DNA of 64,000 nucleotides. Source: Ulva prolifera (taxonomy: Eukaryota > Chlorophyta > Ulvophyceae > Ulvales > Ulvaceae). Positions 1-10,956 of this stretch are shown here, piece after piece. The DNA lies in contig CM041197.1 in NCBI GenBank assembly GCA_023078555.1, forward strand, positions 9,456,842 through 9,520,841. The letters are read 5' to 3'. How positions within the stretch are numbered: the first letter of the stretch is position 1; each line of letters starts with the position of its first letter. The position numbers and the translations under genes are program-made. The notes beneath the pieces were generated by a model, which was not told the origin of the DNA, made no database searches, and saw only the letters and a list, made by a program, of their open reading frames with translations.

Positions 1-210
1 AATTGGACTGGACACCGCAACAGCAGCAGCACACTCAATCAACAATGCATCACACACCAGACCTTAGCCCACAACATCCTACATCTACGAGGGATGATGT
101 TAATGTGTGCCTAACACCACCAAGGCTGGCAGACCCACCCGATACGGCAGGGCAGGGCCATCGCTTACAACAGGAGTCATTTTTGGGCATCTTTCATGTG
201 TGCTGTGCAG

Positions 211-341
211 GCCATGGCCTGAACTATGCGAGCCGGGAGCTGGGAGTGCCGTTCATCAGGCGCATGTCGCCGGCGCTGTGGGCGTACGGTGCGGAGAAGG
301 CGTACAAGGTGCTGCGTGTCGCCGCGCCCGAGCTGCCGTAG
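211..341 (+). CDS. C-terminal exon of an unidentified protein (partial)
   Basis: The exon follows a typical acceptor (TGTGCTGTGCAG ending at 210) and stays open to TAG at 339-341. It encodes about 43 residues ending RVAAPELP, with YASRELGVPFIRRMSP upstream. Codon use is GC-rich at third positions, like the confirmed exons further right. The rest of the gene lies left of the window, so its length and family cannot be judged and I do not recognise the protein. Only the acceptor, the bias and the clean stop support it. Confidence 0.45.
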
Positions 342-397
342 GAGCTCCAGACCAATTGAATCAGCCTGCCGATGGCCCGATGGCCCGCTGCCGCGGT

Positions 398-425
398 GCT
401 GTGCGTGCTGTGCGTGCTGTGCGTG
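398..425. repeat. 9-bp tandem repeat
   Basis: Three head-to-tail copies of GCTGTGCGT, just downstream of the first exon's stop. The length is a multiple of three, so several spurious reading frames run through it. A similar CGCATGCTGCGTGCTGTGCTG repeat lies in a CSB intron near 14825-14875. Confidence 0.7.
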
Positions 426-1312
426 CCGGGCGCGGACGCTGTCAGGCGCTTCCCCCCGCGCTGGTGGCCGTGTGGGCCCACCCTGGCCAATTGAAGCGTT
501 TCGCCGCGATTTGTCATGAGAGGCTCCCAGTGAGCGACTGTAAATCCTCTGCATGTAACACCAGTGGGCTGTGGTGAGTTTCTGGTGTATGTCTACTATT
601 TTGGTGCACACAGGGCCAGCCACTGGTGACGCTGGGGGTGGGGCTGCCTAGCATCCATTGTAAGCGCAGCCGCTGACTGTGGAGTGTTGAGATAAGATGT
701 GTTGGTAAAGCCACCTAGCATGCATCATGCACGCAGGCTCATGTCCCTTGTTGGTAGAACGTGCGTGTGCTCCGTACCTGCCTTCTACGGGCTGCCCTGC
801 ACACACCACCGCACACCTTGATCAGCAAGCCGCAGTAGACTCGTGCAGTGCCCCTGGACGAGCACCCGCTGGCTTGGCCTCTTTGGGCATGCTATGACAG
901 CCTCGGTGGTTCCACACAGAACCTCTGCAGCTGCGTCTCTGTGACACAGCACCTGTGGCCAGGAAGCCTGGAAGTGCAGCTGGAGTCGGACTGCGGCAGT
1001 CTGTTTGTCCAGAAGCTGTGCCCAACTACAGGAGCAACAAGGAGCTGCCTGTAGCTCACATGGACACTGACATTGATACATGTGTTGCTTTTGACGCCGT
1101 TTGTGTTCCAAAGCAAGCGGGCTCTCGTGAGACTGTTCTAGAGATCATGCATACACACATATCTCAAAGCGCCACAATGCAGAGTAGCAGAGCGGGTGAG
1201 AGGAGAGTCGCGACTTATACACAGTGAAGACCGGCCTCGCTGACCCAACCGTGCCATATGGAGAAAACATCATGAGAAATTACCACTCAAGCCGCCTTCT
1301 CGGCAATGCTTA
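426..1312. other. Intergenic, nothing identified
   Basis: I see no conserved coding exon, RNA gene or repeat family here. The reading frames are short and on both strands, and none has a domain I can recognise. It probably holds the 3' untranslated region of the gene ending at 341. Confidence 0.5.
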
Positions 1313-2264
1313 CTAATGGCAGCGCTCGTGATCATAGAGCCGCTCAGGTTTGTCTCGGATCGATACTTCTACACCAAGACGACGTACAACGCGGGCACCA
1401 GCAGGAAAGGCTTCTGTTGTTTCTAGGTCCTTAATAAGGACGTTTCGCTTCTGAAGCGAATAGGACTCTTCGTCGTCGTGAACTGTTATCAAGATGTCAT
1501 CAGGCATGTGCACCGATTTCATGAATGATCAGTGACAACGGATGCACAGAACACATGCAAGTCAGCACATTTGGGAACGCAACACTCTGCAAGGACCTGA
1601 TGGCTGCCAAGTAGTGCCGTTACGGCGCTGCGTGAAGTGGCTCCTGCGCCAAAAGGGACGTCATTCAAACCATCCGACTGCAGGGGACGTGGCTGAATGC
1701 TGGTCATCAAGCTTGTGGCAGGCGCGTGGGAGCTGTGTGATGGTGTATGCGTGACTGCATGCGTCTGGATCATCCGGATGGAGCCGAGACACGGCAAGTG
1801 CATGAAGAAACGGCGCAGCGGTATCAACAAGTATCTGCCCAACAATACACATTCTGGCTTTGTCAACCTTTACGGCACCTTCAAACGTTGACTCTAGCCG
1901 TTGCGTAGCCGCCTGGAAACGCATGATTGCTACCGACGGAAGGAGCGTGTCAGCCTGCAAATCAATCATGAGAGGATGATGTAGACGGTGACAGCATGCG
2001 CGTTGCACACCCGGTGACTCCTGCGGCATAGCGGTGGATGATGCCGTATTTCCGCTTGCACGAACGCAGACCATAATTCAATCTGGAGACCTGACATCGA
2101 CATGAGCCTGCACGAACCCGCCGGAGGAGCATAATAACCTGCATGAGCGTAAGACGAACATCAAACCGATGTATCTGCAGCAGATTGGCCGTAGCGCGCA
2201 CATTGGTGTCCACCAGGTTGCAATATTGCCGCATGCAGCTCTGCATGCTAGCTACTGCAAGCAC
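1313..2264 (-). other. Possible degenerate coding segments, minus strand
   Basis: Three adjacent minus-strand frames read more like protein than chance frames usually do. One at 1313-1522 contains LITVHDDEESYSLQKRNVL, one at 1661-2074 contains LESTFEGAVKVDKARMCIVG, and one lies at 1962-2264. No splice model joins them and no family is recognised. They could be exons of a lineage-specific gene, remnants of a transposon, or chance. This is weak. Confidence 0.2.
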
Positions 2265-2654
2265 ATACGACTCGGCCGAGCTCAGAAAACACCTAGAGTG
2301 CTACACCGCAGCTGTGTAGCTGTCACGGATACACACGTGCCTGTGATTTGCAGCTTTAGCATCGGCATGGTTCACAGTCGCCTGTGGCAGCTGAGACGGC
2401 AATTGCCACCATGTCTGCTTCAAACGAAAAACATGCAACATCGGCCCACATTGTTTTATTATGATTGTATTTCTGCCGAGATGAATCATGTTAATGGATC
2501 ATCGCTATCCTTAGACAGCTGCGTTTGACAGAGCCAGACATCGTTTGAAAAATCCAATGCTGTGCACATTTGCGCGAAGCGGGGCCGCGATGCGCCTGAA
2601 GCTCTAGTGTAGTCGAGAAGCAATCACAGCTCATCTTCCATCTGCTGGTCGTGG

Positions 2655-4911
2655 ATGACGGGGAAGCTTGCGCCGGAAGCCATCAAATCTGGCGAGGCCC
2701 GTGCCTGGGTCCGAGAACTGGTCATCTCGTATGCGTATGTTGCCCACATCTCGATGCTATTTTGGTAATCAGTGTCTGGGCTGCTGCCTTGACATAAGCC
2801 GCTGTCCTGTTGCAGGTGCTTGGTGTTGTGGATTGCGACGAGTGCCTGCGTCATCGTCTACAACAAATACATCCTCGACAGCTTGGCCTTTCCATTCCCA
2901 ACAACTCTAGCCCTGCTTCATATGGCACTATCTGCTGTTCTTGCCCACGCAGCCGTGGGGCTGGGCATGGTGGAGAAGCCAGAAATGCCTTGGTCTACAT
3001 ACTGGAACGCAGTGCTGCCAATTGGTGTTCTGTACTCGATCATCCTGTCGCTCTCAAACGCTACATACATATTCCTCTCAGTCTCGTTCATTCAAATGTT
3101 GAAAGCCTTGACTCCAGCATCTGTATATGGAGTTGGCTGCATCTGCGGCACTGAGAAGTGGTCCTGGCGCCTGGCACTGAACCTCTTGGTCGTTGTGACA
3201 GGAGTCACAATCTCTGCCTACGGTACGCGCTCAACAATCTTGCTTCCAGCCTCAGCCATGCGTCAGGCATGCAACTGCGATAGTGCTCAACTCAACGGTG
3301 AAATAGTCCTTCTCCACGACTCTCGATTGTTGCCATCCTCGCGGACACATCAGCCATCACTCGACACCACTCCACAGGAGGACGACTTCCTTGCCTCCCA
3401 TGTTAATTTTCCTCAGGGATAGGCTCCAGAGCTGCCATCACTGTCATGTAAAGTAAAGAACATCTGCGTTTACCTAGACGTGACCTGAAGCGGGCATTGG
3501 CAACTCTGAACAACTGGGACCTCATGGCAAAGGGGTAGTACCTGGACACCCCCCCTCAGACATGTTGCAACCTCGCGTGCAGGGGAGGTGCAGTTTGTGG
3601 TGGTCGGCGTCGCGCTGCAGCTCGTCGCCATCATGCTCGAGAGCGTGCGCCTGACGATGACGCAGGTGCTGCTACAGCGCAAGGGTGTGCGCATGAACGC
3701 CATCGCCGCACTCTATTTCATCGCCCCCTGCTGCTTTGCTGGCCTCCTGCCCCTGGTGTTTGCGCTGGAGTTTGACCGCATCCGCACCTCCAGTGTGCCC
3801 ATCCCCGCCATGCACCTGCTGATGAACTCCCTGGCAGCCGTCGGTGCGGCCGCCTCCGCCCCTTGCCTCCTGTGAAAGGCAGCTCCGTTTTTTTTTGCAC
3901 CTCTGGCCACGTGCGGCACCTGCATTGCCTGTATGCTGCCCTCATGCATCCATCTGCACTCTCGCCGATGCTTCGCCATCCGCATGAGCTCCGTTCTCCT
4001 TCCATGCTGTCATCTTGCTGCATGGCTTGTTGGACTCCCACACATGTGACCGACACTGCCGCTCGCCTGCATCTCGGTACATGCCGCACACCCCTCTCAC
4101 CACACGAGCGCACGCGCGAGGGCCACGCAGCAAGGGCACGTGGCGTTTATGCAGCTAGAGCTGTGCGCCTCCTGGCACCGCGATCCAGTCACGTGAGGGG
4201 AATCACCGCATAGGGCGCCCACAGCGCGCCATGATCTCACTGGCTCAGCTGCGTATACACTGCCGGACGCCATGAGCTGCTCGCACCCACCCGCGCATCA
4301 GGATTCTGTGACGTGTGCATGCTGGGTGTATGCTGTGCATGTATGAATAGCTACAAAGGACAGAGGCTGGGCATGGAGCCGGTCCGCGGACGCATGCATG
4401 CTTGGTTACATAGCCATATCTGCCGCAGCACTGATAACACCGACATCCGCGACCATACGAAGCGTCCACGCTGCCATGTTACAAGCTGTGTGCATGCTGC
4501 ATGTGCTTTGAGCAGGCACCGCCGTGTGCGCCGCCCCTGCAGCGCGCTGACGGGTGGTGTGGCTTGGGTGCAGCGCTCAACGTGTCGTCGTTCCTGCTGC
4601 TCGGCCGCACGAGCGCGCTGACGATGAACGTCGGCGGCGTGCTCAAGGACTGGCTGCTCATCGGCCTCAGCGCCGCGCTCTTCCGCGCCGCCGTCACCGC
4701 CACCAACCTCGCCGGCTACGGCCTCGCGTTCGCCGGGGTGTTCTGGTACAACCTGCAGAAGGTGCGGGAGCGCGCGCGCGCCGACGCGGAGGCCCCCGCG
4801 AAGGCCTCCGACGCCGGTGAGGAGGCTGCCCTGCTGGACGCGCGGCCTTCTGGCGATGCCGCGGCACAGCCTGTGGCCTCACGCGGCGGCGCGCAGGCGC
4901 CCGATGAGTGA
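2655..4911 (+). CDS. TPT/nucleotide-sugar transporter family protein
   Basis: Drug/metabolite-superfamily antiporter of the triose-phosphate-translocator type, expected in a Golgi, ER or plastid membrane exchanging a sugar phosphate or nucleotide sugar; the substrate cannot be read from sequence. Four exons join in frame to 361 residues, the usual length: 2655-2734, 2816-3222, 3583-3843, 4574-4911. The start ATG gives MTGKLAPEAIKSGE, typical of the plant KT/KV-group TPT subfamily. Exon 2 carries VIVYNKYILD and later SVSFIQMLKALTP; exon 4 carries GRTSALTMNVGGVLKDWLLI, the signature near the last helices. The C-tail is acidic and Ala-rich (about 55 residues) and probably cytosolic. Intron 3 is long (730 bp). 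All donors are GT and phases agree. There is no transit peptide, which argues against a plastid-envelope translocator. Substrate class is inference. Confidence 0.88.
3441..3550 (-). repeat. Diverged copy of the dispersed AGTAAAT element
   Basis: Within intron 2 of the transporter. It reads TAAAGTAAAG...GTTTACC, then GGCATTGGCAACTCTGAAC and GCAAAGGGGTAGTACCTGG, matching in order the blocks of better copies at 19511, 25248 and 59215. Divergence is high, so membership is probable rather than certain. Confidence 0.45.
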
Positions 4912-6825
4912 TCCGCGCCGCAGGTACAGGCGCGGCTCACAGCCATCCCTCCAGATGACTGGGTGCTGCAGGCCACCGGGGGTGTCTTCTCCCCATGGGG
5001 GCCTGTAGCCACGGCTTCAGTGTGTTGAGGCGGTGGCAGCGACCAGGCCGACCTCGAGCCCATGGAGGGGCCTCAAATAAACCCGCTTAAACGGAGCTGG
5101 CGGGCTGAGCCTGCCGTCCGGCGGACGCTGACGAGTTATGTTGTCTCATGAATGACGAAAGCTGCCGCGATCGCCGGCCGGGCTGTTGGGGGGCCTATGC
5201 ACCTGGCTCCCAGTTTTGCAGGGACGCCTCGCCTCACAGGCGCTGATCTCATGCATGTTTTCCTGGACGTTTTGCTGGCCTCACGGTATGATGTATGTAT
5301 GCATGATGCAGCAATGATGGCGTTGCGGCGTGGGTGTCGTGGCGTGTTATGTGCCCCAGCCTTTCTGTCAGGATCGCTGGGTTGTACATATGGGAACGCC
5401 TCTGCGGTCGTGTCAGTGGTTCATGGAGTTGGCAATGAGTGCGTAGCTCGTGCTGATCAGTCATAGCAGATCGGACGCGAGCTTCTCAACGAGCCGTTTT
5501 TCCGCATGCACGGTGCAGTTTCGTGCACCTTACACCTGACTTGTAACTTTGCAACCGCCGCCTTGCAGGCGCTCCTGGAACAGGCTTGTGCTACGGGTCT
5601 CGGTGGTGCCACCATAGACTCCTAAATTTCTGCCATGCGCCGGCGTTGCTGTTTGTGTGTGAGCCTGCACGTGAGCTGGCTGGTGCCGACCACGAATCAA
5701 ATTCAAGTGTACATGTTGCTCTGCGAGATGACAAAAGCATGCAATGGCTTCCACGGGAATCAATGCAAAGGGAACAAGACAGGCACAGGGGCATAGCAGC
5801 ATGCATCAGAAGAAGGAACACGAAGCACAAACAATTCGAGCGCTTGCAAGTGAAGTGCACATGAAGTCAATGAGATGGTGGTCGCTGCACTGAGGCCACT
5901 GTGGCAGCCCCAATTCATACAGACCAAAATCATTCCCAGCGACGTACGCAATAGATAAGTCATTGCCGCTTATGCCAATAGCTGCAATCTACAGTTTAAG
6001 TCCTGTCCGTGCGCACATGCGGAGTCTCCTGGGGAGTCCAGTGGTGAGTCCAGTGGTGAGTCCCGACCGAGGATCATTCAGAGGGACTCGGAAGCGATCA
6101 GATCACAAAGGAACCTCGGGCAGCTTTTTGCGGACCTGAGCTGCGGAGGGCGGTAGGGACGCCAATCACAGCGAGTGTGGGCGAAAGGGCAGTCGTTGCA
6201 AGCCAGTTCTGTGTGTAGACGGCATGCCAGGGCAATCGATCGTCTACAAGCCCAAACAGCGGTGATATGGGCTATATCAAACTGATCGACGTTACACCAT
6301 CACCTGTCGCTCCAGCAACTTCGAATTACGTGCGACGCCACAGAAAGTTATGGAAGCGGATCCCCGTTGACGTTTGCACAGCTGGTAGACCCCCAAAGCC
6401 TGATCACGAGCTAGACGAGGTCTTGCAAGTCTCAGCTACGCGCTGTCATGACAGCGAGGCAAGGTCACCGTCCCTGTTGGCAAACAAGCCTGCTCCGAAG
6501 AATCTGACGCAGCGAATTACCGGCATGTTCGCCTTGGCCTTCTGTGGAGCTTGACCAGCGGCACCGTCCAACCAACTGTGCTTCATATCAATACCATCCG
6601 ATATGGAAACTGTTACTGCTCTAAAAATTGAGTTGTAGAGTTCTGCCTTTCGCACTGTCCGATCCCCCGGGCTTGCCGTAGCATGCGGCACTGCGCTGTG
6701 CACTGCAACGCGCACTCCAGGGACATAGCAGTTTCAGGCGCCACGGCACGTCAGAACAGTTCTAAGCCGGAAATTGGCAACCATGGTCACTGCCGTGTCT
6801 TGTGGCAGGAGAATCACAAGCGCAG
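4912..6825. other. Intergenic between the two transporters
   Basis: This should hold the 3' UTR of the TPT-type gene and the promoter of the MATE gene. A short imperfect tandem repeat (AGTCCAGTGGTG) lies near 6036-6062. A plus-strand frame at 6267-6554 (about 95 codons, containing NYVRRHRKLWKRIPVDV) looks slightly protein-like but has no recognised family and no splice context, so it is not called. Confidence 0.45.
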
Positions 6826-9766
6826 ATGTCTACCAAGAGCACAGCAGCTGTGCATGTCAGCCTTGAGCGGCCCATACATTCCTACCTCTCTCGACAGGTG
6901 TGGGCGGCCGCATGCTTGCATATCATTCATGGCATTTCCTGTTGCCCGTCATTTCATCGCTTTCGCCATCGTCGAGCCCATGGTGTTTCGATTCAAGAGA
7001 ACACTCAGCTCAATGCCATCGAGCAGTACCCCCTCGCACACAGGCACCTATGCCGGCCAAGCACCCAACGCCAAGCCTCTACACACGCAGCAGCAGGCAC
7101 CACAGCGGCACCTGAAGCCCCGAGGAACCCACCCACAGCGAAGCAGCTGCTCCTCTTCGCATTGCCCACCCTCATCCTCCCGCTCGCAGACCCGCTCATG
7201 TCCCTCATCGACACCGTCTGCATCGGCATGTACGGCTCCGTCATCGAGCTCGCAGCCACCGGCCCTGCGTCCCTGCTCTTCGCCGCCCCCGCCGTCCTCT
7301 TCTCAGCTCTCACAGCCACAGCTCTCACCGACATCTCGGGCGCACAGGCGCGAGGGGACACCGCCGCCGCCGGGGCAGCATTCGCGCGGACGCTCCGCGA
7401 CGCCGCCGTCGCCGGCACCCTCACGATGGCGCTGTTCGGCCTTTGCTCCACGCAGGTCGTGGGTGCGCTGAGTGTCGCGCCGGACGTGCTGCCGCTCGCG
7501 GCGGGGTATGTCGCCGTGCGTGCCCTCGCAGCGCCCGCCACAATGGCGTCCTCCGTCTACTCCGTGCGTCACTCCCCAAACCCCCCCTCCGCATGATGGC
7601 TCATCGCCGTCCAAATCCGCATGGCCACCTTTCCGGCCATCACCGCCTGCTGCTCTGGTGCTTGGCGCCGATGTTTAACTCGCACCCGATTCCTGCAAAT
7701 CGCTGGCCATACTCCGCCGAAGCTGAGCACTGCCGCCAATGTCGTATCATCCTCACTTCTTGATGCTTTGCCAAACAAACTGCACATAAAAAGGGAACAA
7801 ACTGAGGTCGACCGGGCTCAAGGCCAAGGCGTGGTGTGGGGGGGTTGGCAGCAAACCTGCGCAGACGCCACGCTGTGTGCCTACAGGCGGCGCTGCTCGC
7901 GCAGCGCGACAGCCGCTCCCCTGGCATCGTCGTCGCCCTCACCGCGGCATTCAACCTCGTCGCGGACATCGCGCTCATCGTCGGCGCCGGCCTCGGCCTC
8001 ACCGGCGCCGCCATAGCCACCGTCGCCACGCAGTACCTCTCCCTCGCAGCCCTCGCGTGGGTTTGCAGCCAGCCCGGCCGCCTCTCCCCTGACTTCGCGT
8101 CGCTCCTCCGCACCCGCCCGGCGCCCCCGGCGCCGCGGGCTGCGGCGGATGAGGCCCGGCCAGCCGCGGCGGTGCCGCCGGGCGGCACGCAGGTGGCGGG
8201 CTTTGCGGCGGCGGCGTCGGAGATTGGAGCTGCGGAGGCAGCCGTTGCGGCGGGTGTGGAGCAGCGCGGGGCGGGAGGGGGTGCTGCGGAGAAGAGCGGG
8301 GGCGGCGGTGGGACGCTTGCGATCGTGTATGCGGCCAAGCTCATATGCTACTTCCTGGTTCAGGTGCGCGGCGTGAGGAACACGGGGTGCTGGTGTGAGT
8401 TGTGTTCCTGGATGTGCTTTCCCGGTGATCCACCTCGTAGGCATGCGCTTTCCATTACCCAGAGTGTCCAGAACCGATGAACAGATGGCTAGTGGCTATA
8501 TGCTAGTAAATGCACATTTCCTTTACTGTACCATGCTGCATGATTGCCGAAGGGAGGGACTTGGTACAATGCACTCACGGCGGGACTGCCCAGCTCCAGA
8601 GACCAAGTGGGGGCAGACCCGACAGTGCCCGGGGTGCGACATTGCATGCCATGCATGCGCGGGCACGTACGGGGTGACAGTGCCGCTGAATGTGCAGGGG
8701 GCGGCAATGCGGCTGGAGGTGGTCGGCCTGGCGGCGCACAACGCGGCATTCAGCGTGTGGAATGCATGCGCGTACTTTCCGCTGCCGCTGCAGACGACGG
8801 CGCTTGCATTCGTCCCCGCCTGCGCCTCCTTTGCGGCACGCCCCCCCCCCCCCCCCCCCCCCCCCTTCACTCTGTGCTGTTGCCTGGGGCAGTTTGCGGC
8901 GCCTCCGGTGCTTCCACGGTCACCCGCTCATGCTCAGCCCCGCTCGTGGCGGCCCCCGCGTATGTGCGCAACAGGCTTGGAGCTCCAGATTTAGGGATCC
9001 TGGTGTTGTGGATGCTGAGACACTGCTGCTTTGGTGTTCTCTTATGCAGCAGTGCGTGTGTGGTCCCGTAAATGCGGAGTTGTTAATGTCCTCTTCAGGA
9101 TACGGCGGAGGAAATTCAGATTTTCTTTTACTCTGCAGTGCAAAACGATATACAATTGCAGAACAAGAGATACAGATTTATAGAACAAGATGTATGTTTG
9201 TCTGGTTTTTTCTCACCGCGCCTGGCACCGTCACCGCGTCCACCCAGCCCCCAGTCATGCATGCGTCGGAAGCGCAGCAGGTGCACCACCAGCCACGCAG
9301 AGGCCCAACCCGGTGCACATGCATGCAGGAGCTGCGGCACGTGGCCAAGGTGCTCACGGGCGCCGCGGCCGCGCTCGCGGTCCCCCTCGCGCTCACCTGC
9401 TGCCTCGTGCCCCTCCACCTGCCGCACCTCTTCACCGCGGACGCTGCCGTCGCCGCGGCGCTCGCGCCTCTCGCGCCGACGGCCGGCGCCGCCATCCTGC
9501 TGTGCACGCTGGACGTGGCATGCGAAGGGATCCTCGTCGCGCAGGGCCGCCTCGGCCTGCTCATCACCGGCATGTCGGCGGTGCTCGTGGCTGTGGGGGC
9601 GTACTTCTGGGCCGGGTACGGCGCGACGGCGGCGGGCACGTGGCGGGGGCTGCTCATATTCTTCGCGCTGCGCTGCGCGCTGAGCTCAGCAGGGGTGCTG
9701 TACAGCATGCTGGGGGGGGAGCCGGGTGCGGGGGAGAGCGGCGAGTCGAAGCTGGGGTATGCGTGA
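6826..9766 (+). CDS. MATE/DinF-family multidrug and toxin extrusion transporter
   Basis: Secondary-active efflux carrier of the MATE family, DinF/EDS5-like. Plant members of this branch often sit in the plastid envelope or plasma membrane and export organic acids or phenolics. Clear exons: about 7100-7563 (ALPTLILPLADPLMSLIDT, then LAATGPASLLFAAPAVLF), 7887-8363 (QRDSRSPGIVVALTAAFNLV, then ALIVGAGLGLTGAAIATV), 8698 to about 8830 (GLAAHNAAFSVWNACAYFPL, then QTTALAFVPA) and 9329-9766 (LLCTLDVACEGILVAQG, ending SKLGYA-stop). Phases match at 7563/7887 and 8363/8698. The 5' end is unresolved: ATG 6826 is in frame and could start a transit peptide, but an intron may intervene (donor-like CAG|GTGTGG near 6898). 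The donor of exon 3 is not obvious, as a 25-base C tract sits there. A Gly/Ala-rich loop of about 60 residues interrupts exon 2. Confidence 0.82.
8841..8865. repeat. Poly-C tract (25 bases)
   Basis: Uninterrupted C run at the start of the intron after MATE exon 3. It is one of six long G/C homopolymers in the window. Its exact length may be affected by sequencing or assembly. Confidence 0.9.
9067..9136 (+). repeat. Dispersed AGTAAAT element copy
   Basis: Reads GCGGAGTTGTTAATGTCCTC, then GGATACGGCGGAGGAAATTC, then an AT-rich end, matching the block order of other copies. It lies inside the last MATE intron. Confidence 0.7.
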
Positions 9767-9814
9767 GATTGCCATTTTGGGTGCCTACGTCCCGGGTGCC
9801 TACGGCATGTGATC

Positions 9815-9880
9815 CCGTTCATTCGGAGTTGTCGATGTCCTCTTGCGGATACGGCTAATGAGTTCCAGATTTACTTTGAT
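9815..9880 (+). repeat. Dispersed AGTAAAT element copy
   Basis: Reads ATTCGGAGTTGTCGATGTCC, then TGCGGATACGGCTAATGAG, then CAGATTTACTTTG. It starts about 50 bp past the MATE stop codon, so it may be in the 3' UTR. Confidence 0.75.
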
Positions 9881-10956
9881 TTTCGATGGTGGGGTGTGTG
9901 ACGCCGGCTGCTGAGGGCAGGCATGAGGGGGCCCCGTCGTGGCGGGTGCATTGCCGATCGTGAGGGGCTGCATCTGTGGCGGCCAGCCGGTGGACAGGAA
10001 TGCGCTGTGTGAGGTGGCGCAGGAGCTGCAGTGGAGTGGCTGCTATCTCGACCTATGGGGCGGTGGCGCTGCATACGCTGTCCATTCTAGCAGCTGCGTG
10101 GATGATGCGGCATGGTTTGTGGGGACGATGTGGATGGAGGCATGGCGGACAAGGTGACAGTGCATCTGAGCAGTGTGCCAGCTGTTTATAGTCAGCATCG
10201 TCAGCACTGCATGAGGACAGAAATCGCAAAGCATGGGCTTGCGTGCCCCATCGGAACGGGGTGCAGTGCCTGTTGAAAAATGAGCATTTTTCGTGCGCAA
10301 ATTTTGCTCAGTGTCCTGCCACTGCTGCTCTGCGGGGCTCCAGCTGATGTGACTTGTTCGCACCGTGTCAGAGCACTGCGCCAGAGGTACCTCGTGGGGT
10401 TTGCCCTGGTGGTCCTGGGCGTTGCAGATGTGGCGCTCCCGTGGCAGCTGTGCCTGTGACACTGGTGGCCCTGTCGCCATGCTACGCCTGCTGCGAATTG
10501 CTGCACGGCGATTGTCACTCAATTCATGGGCGTTCGTAACTTTTGAAGTGGCGCTCCTTCCACCATCGCCTCGTCAAGTTTTTTAAAACTGGCTGCGGCG
10601 TGCAGGTGTAGCTTTATGTGCATTGTCCGCTGAGCTTACACTGTGACCCATAGTCGCTCAGTTTGTGGCCGTATGCGATAGGCTCCGACGTACCCTTGGA
10701 ATCGGTGCCACAAAGTGCTTACTGAGCTGATCTATCGTACTGGCTTGTTGGTGCATCTAATCAATCAAGCTAAGCCTGCACTGGCACCGCTGTTTGCGCT
10801 CTGGAACCTCAGCGCTTGCAGCTGCTTCTTGCCTGCTGTAGCTATGCACAGGTATCCACGGATCTGGCGGATGCATGGTTTACGTGTTTAGATTTGTTTT
10901 GAGGCGTAAATCATCCTCTCAGGGCTGCTGCCCGTCCGCGGGGCCTCCGCAGCAGC
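9881..10956. other. Intergenic between MATE and CSB genes
   Basis: No coding exon, RNA gene or repeat family seen. The right part should hold the CSB promoter and 5' UTR, but no clear TATA box was found. Confidence 0.5.

Noticed and set aside
7005-7541. 178-codon minus frame and similar long antisense frames over MATE and CSB exons
   Set aside because: Antisense to exons with strong family matches; typical of GC-rich third positions.
8841-8865. Poly-C and poly-G runs as telomere, CRISPR or gap filler
   Set aside because: Simple homopolymers without unit structure or spacers; no telomere repeat array is present anywhere in the window.
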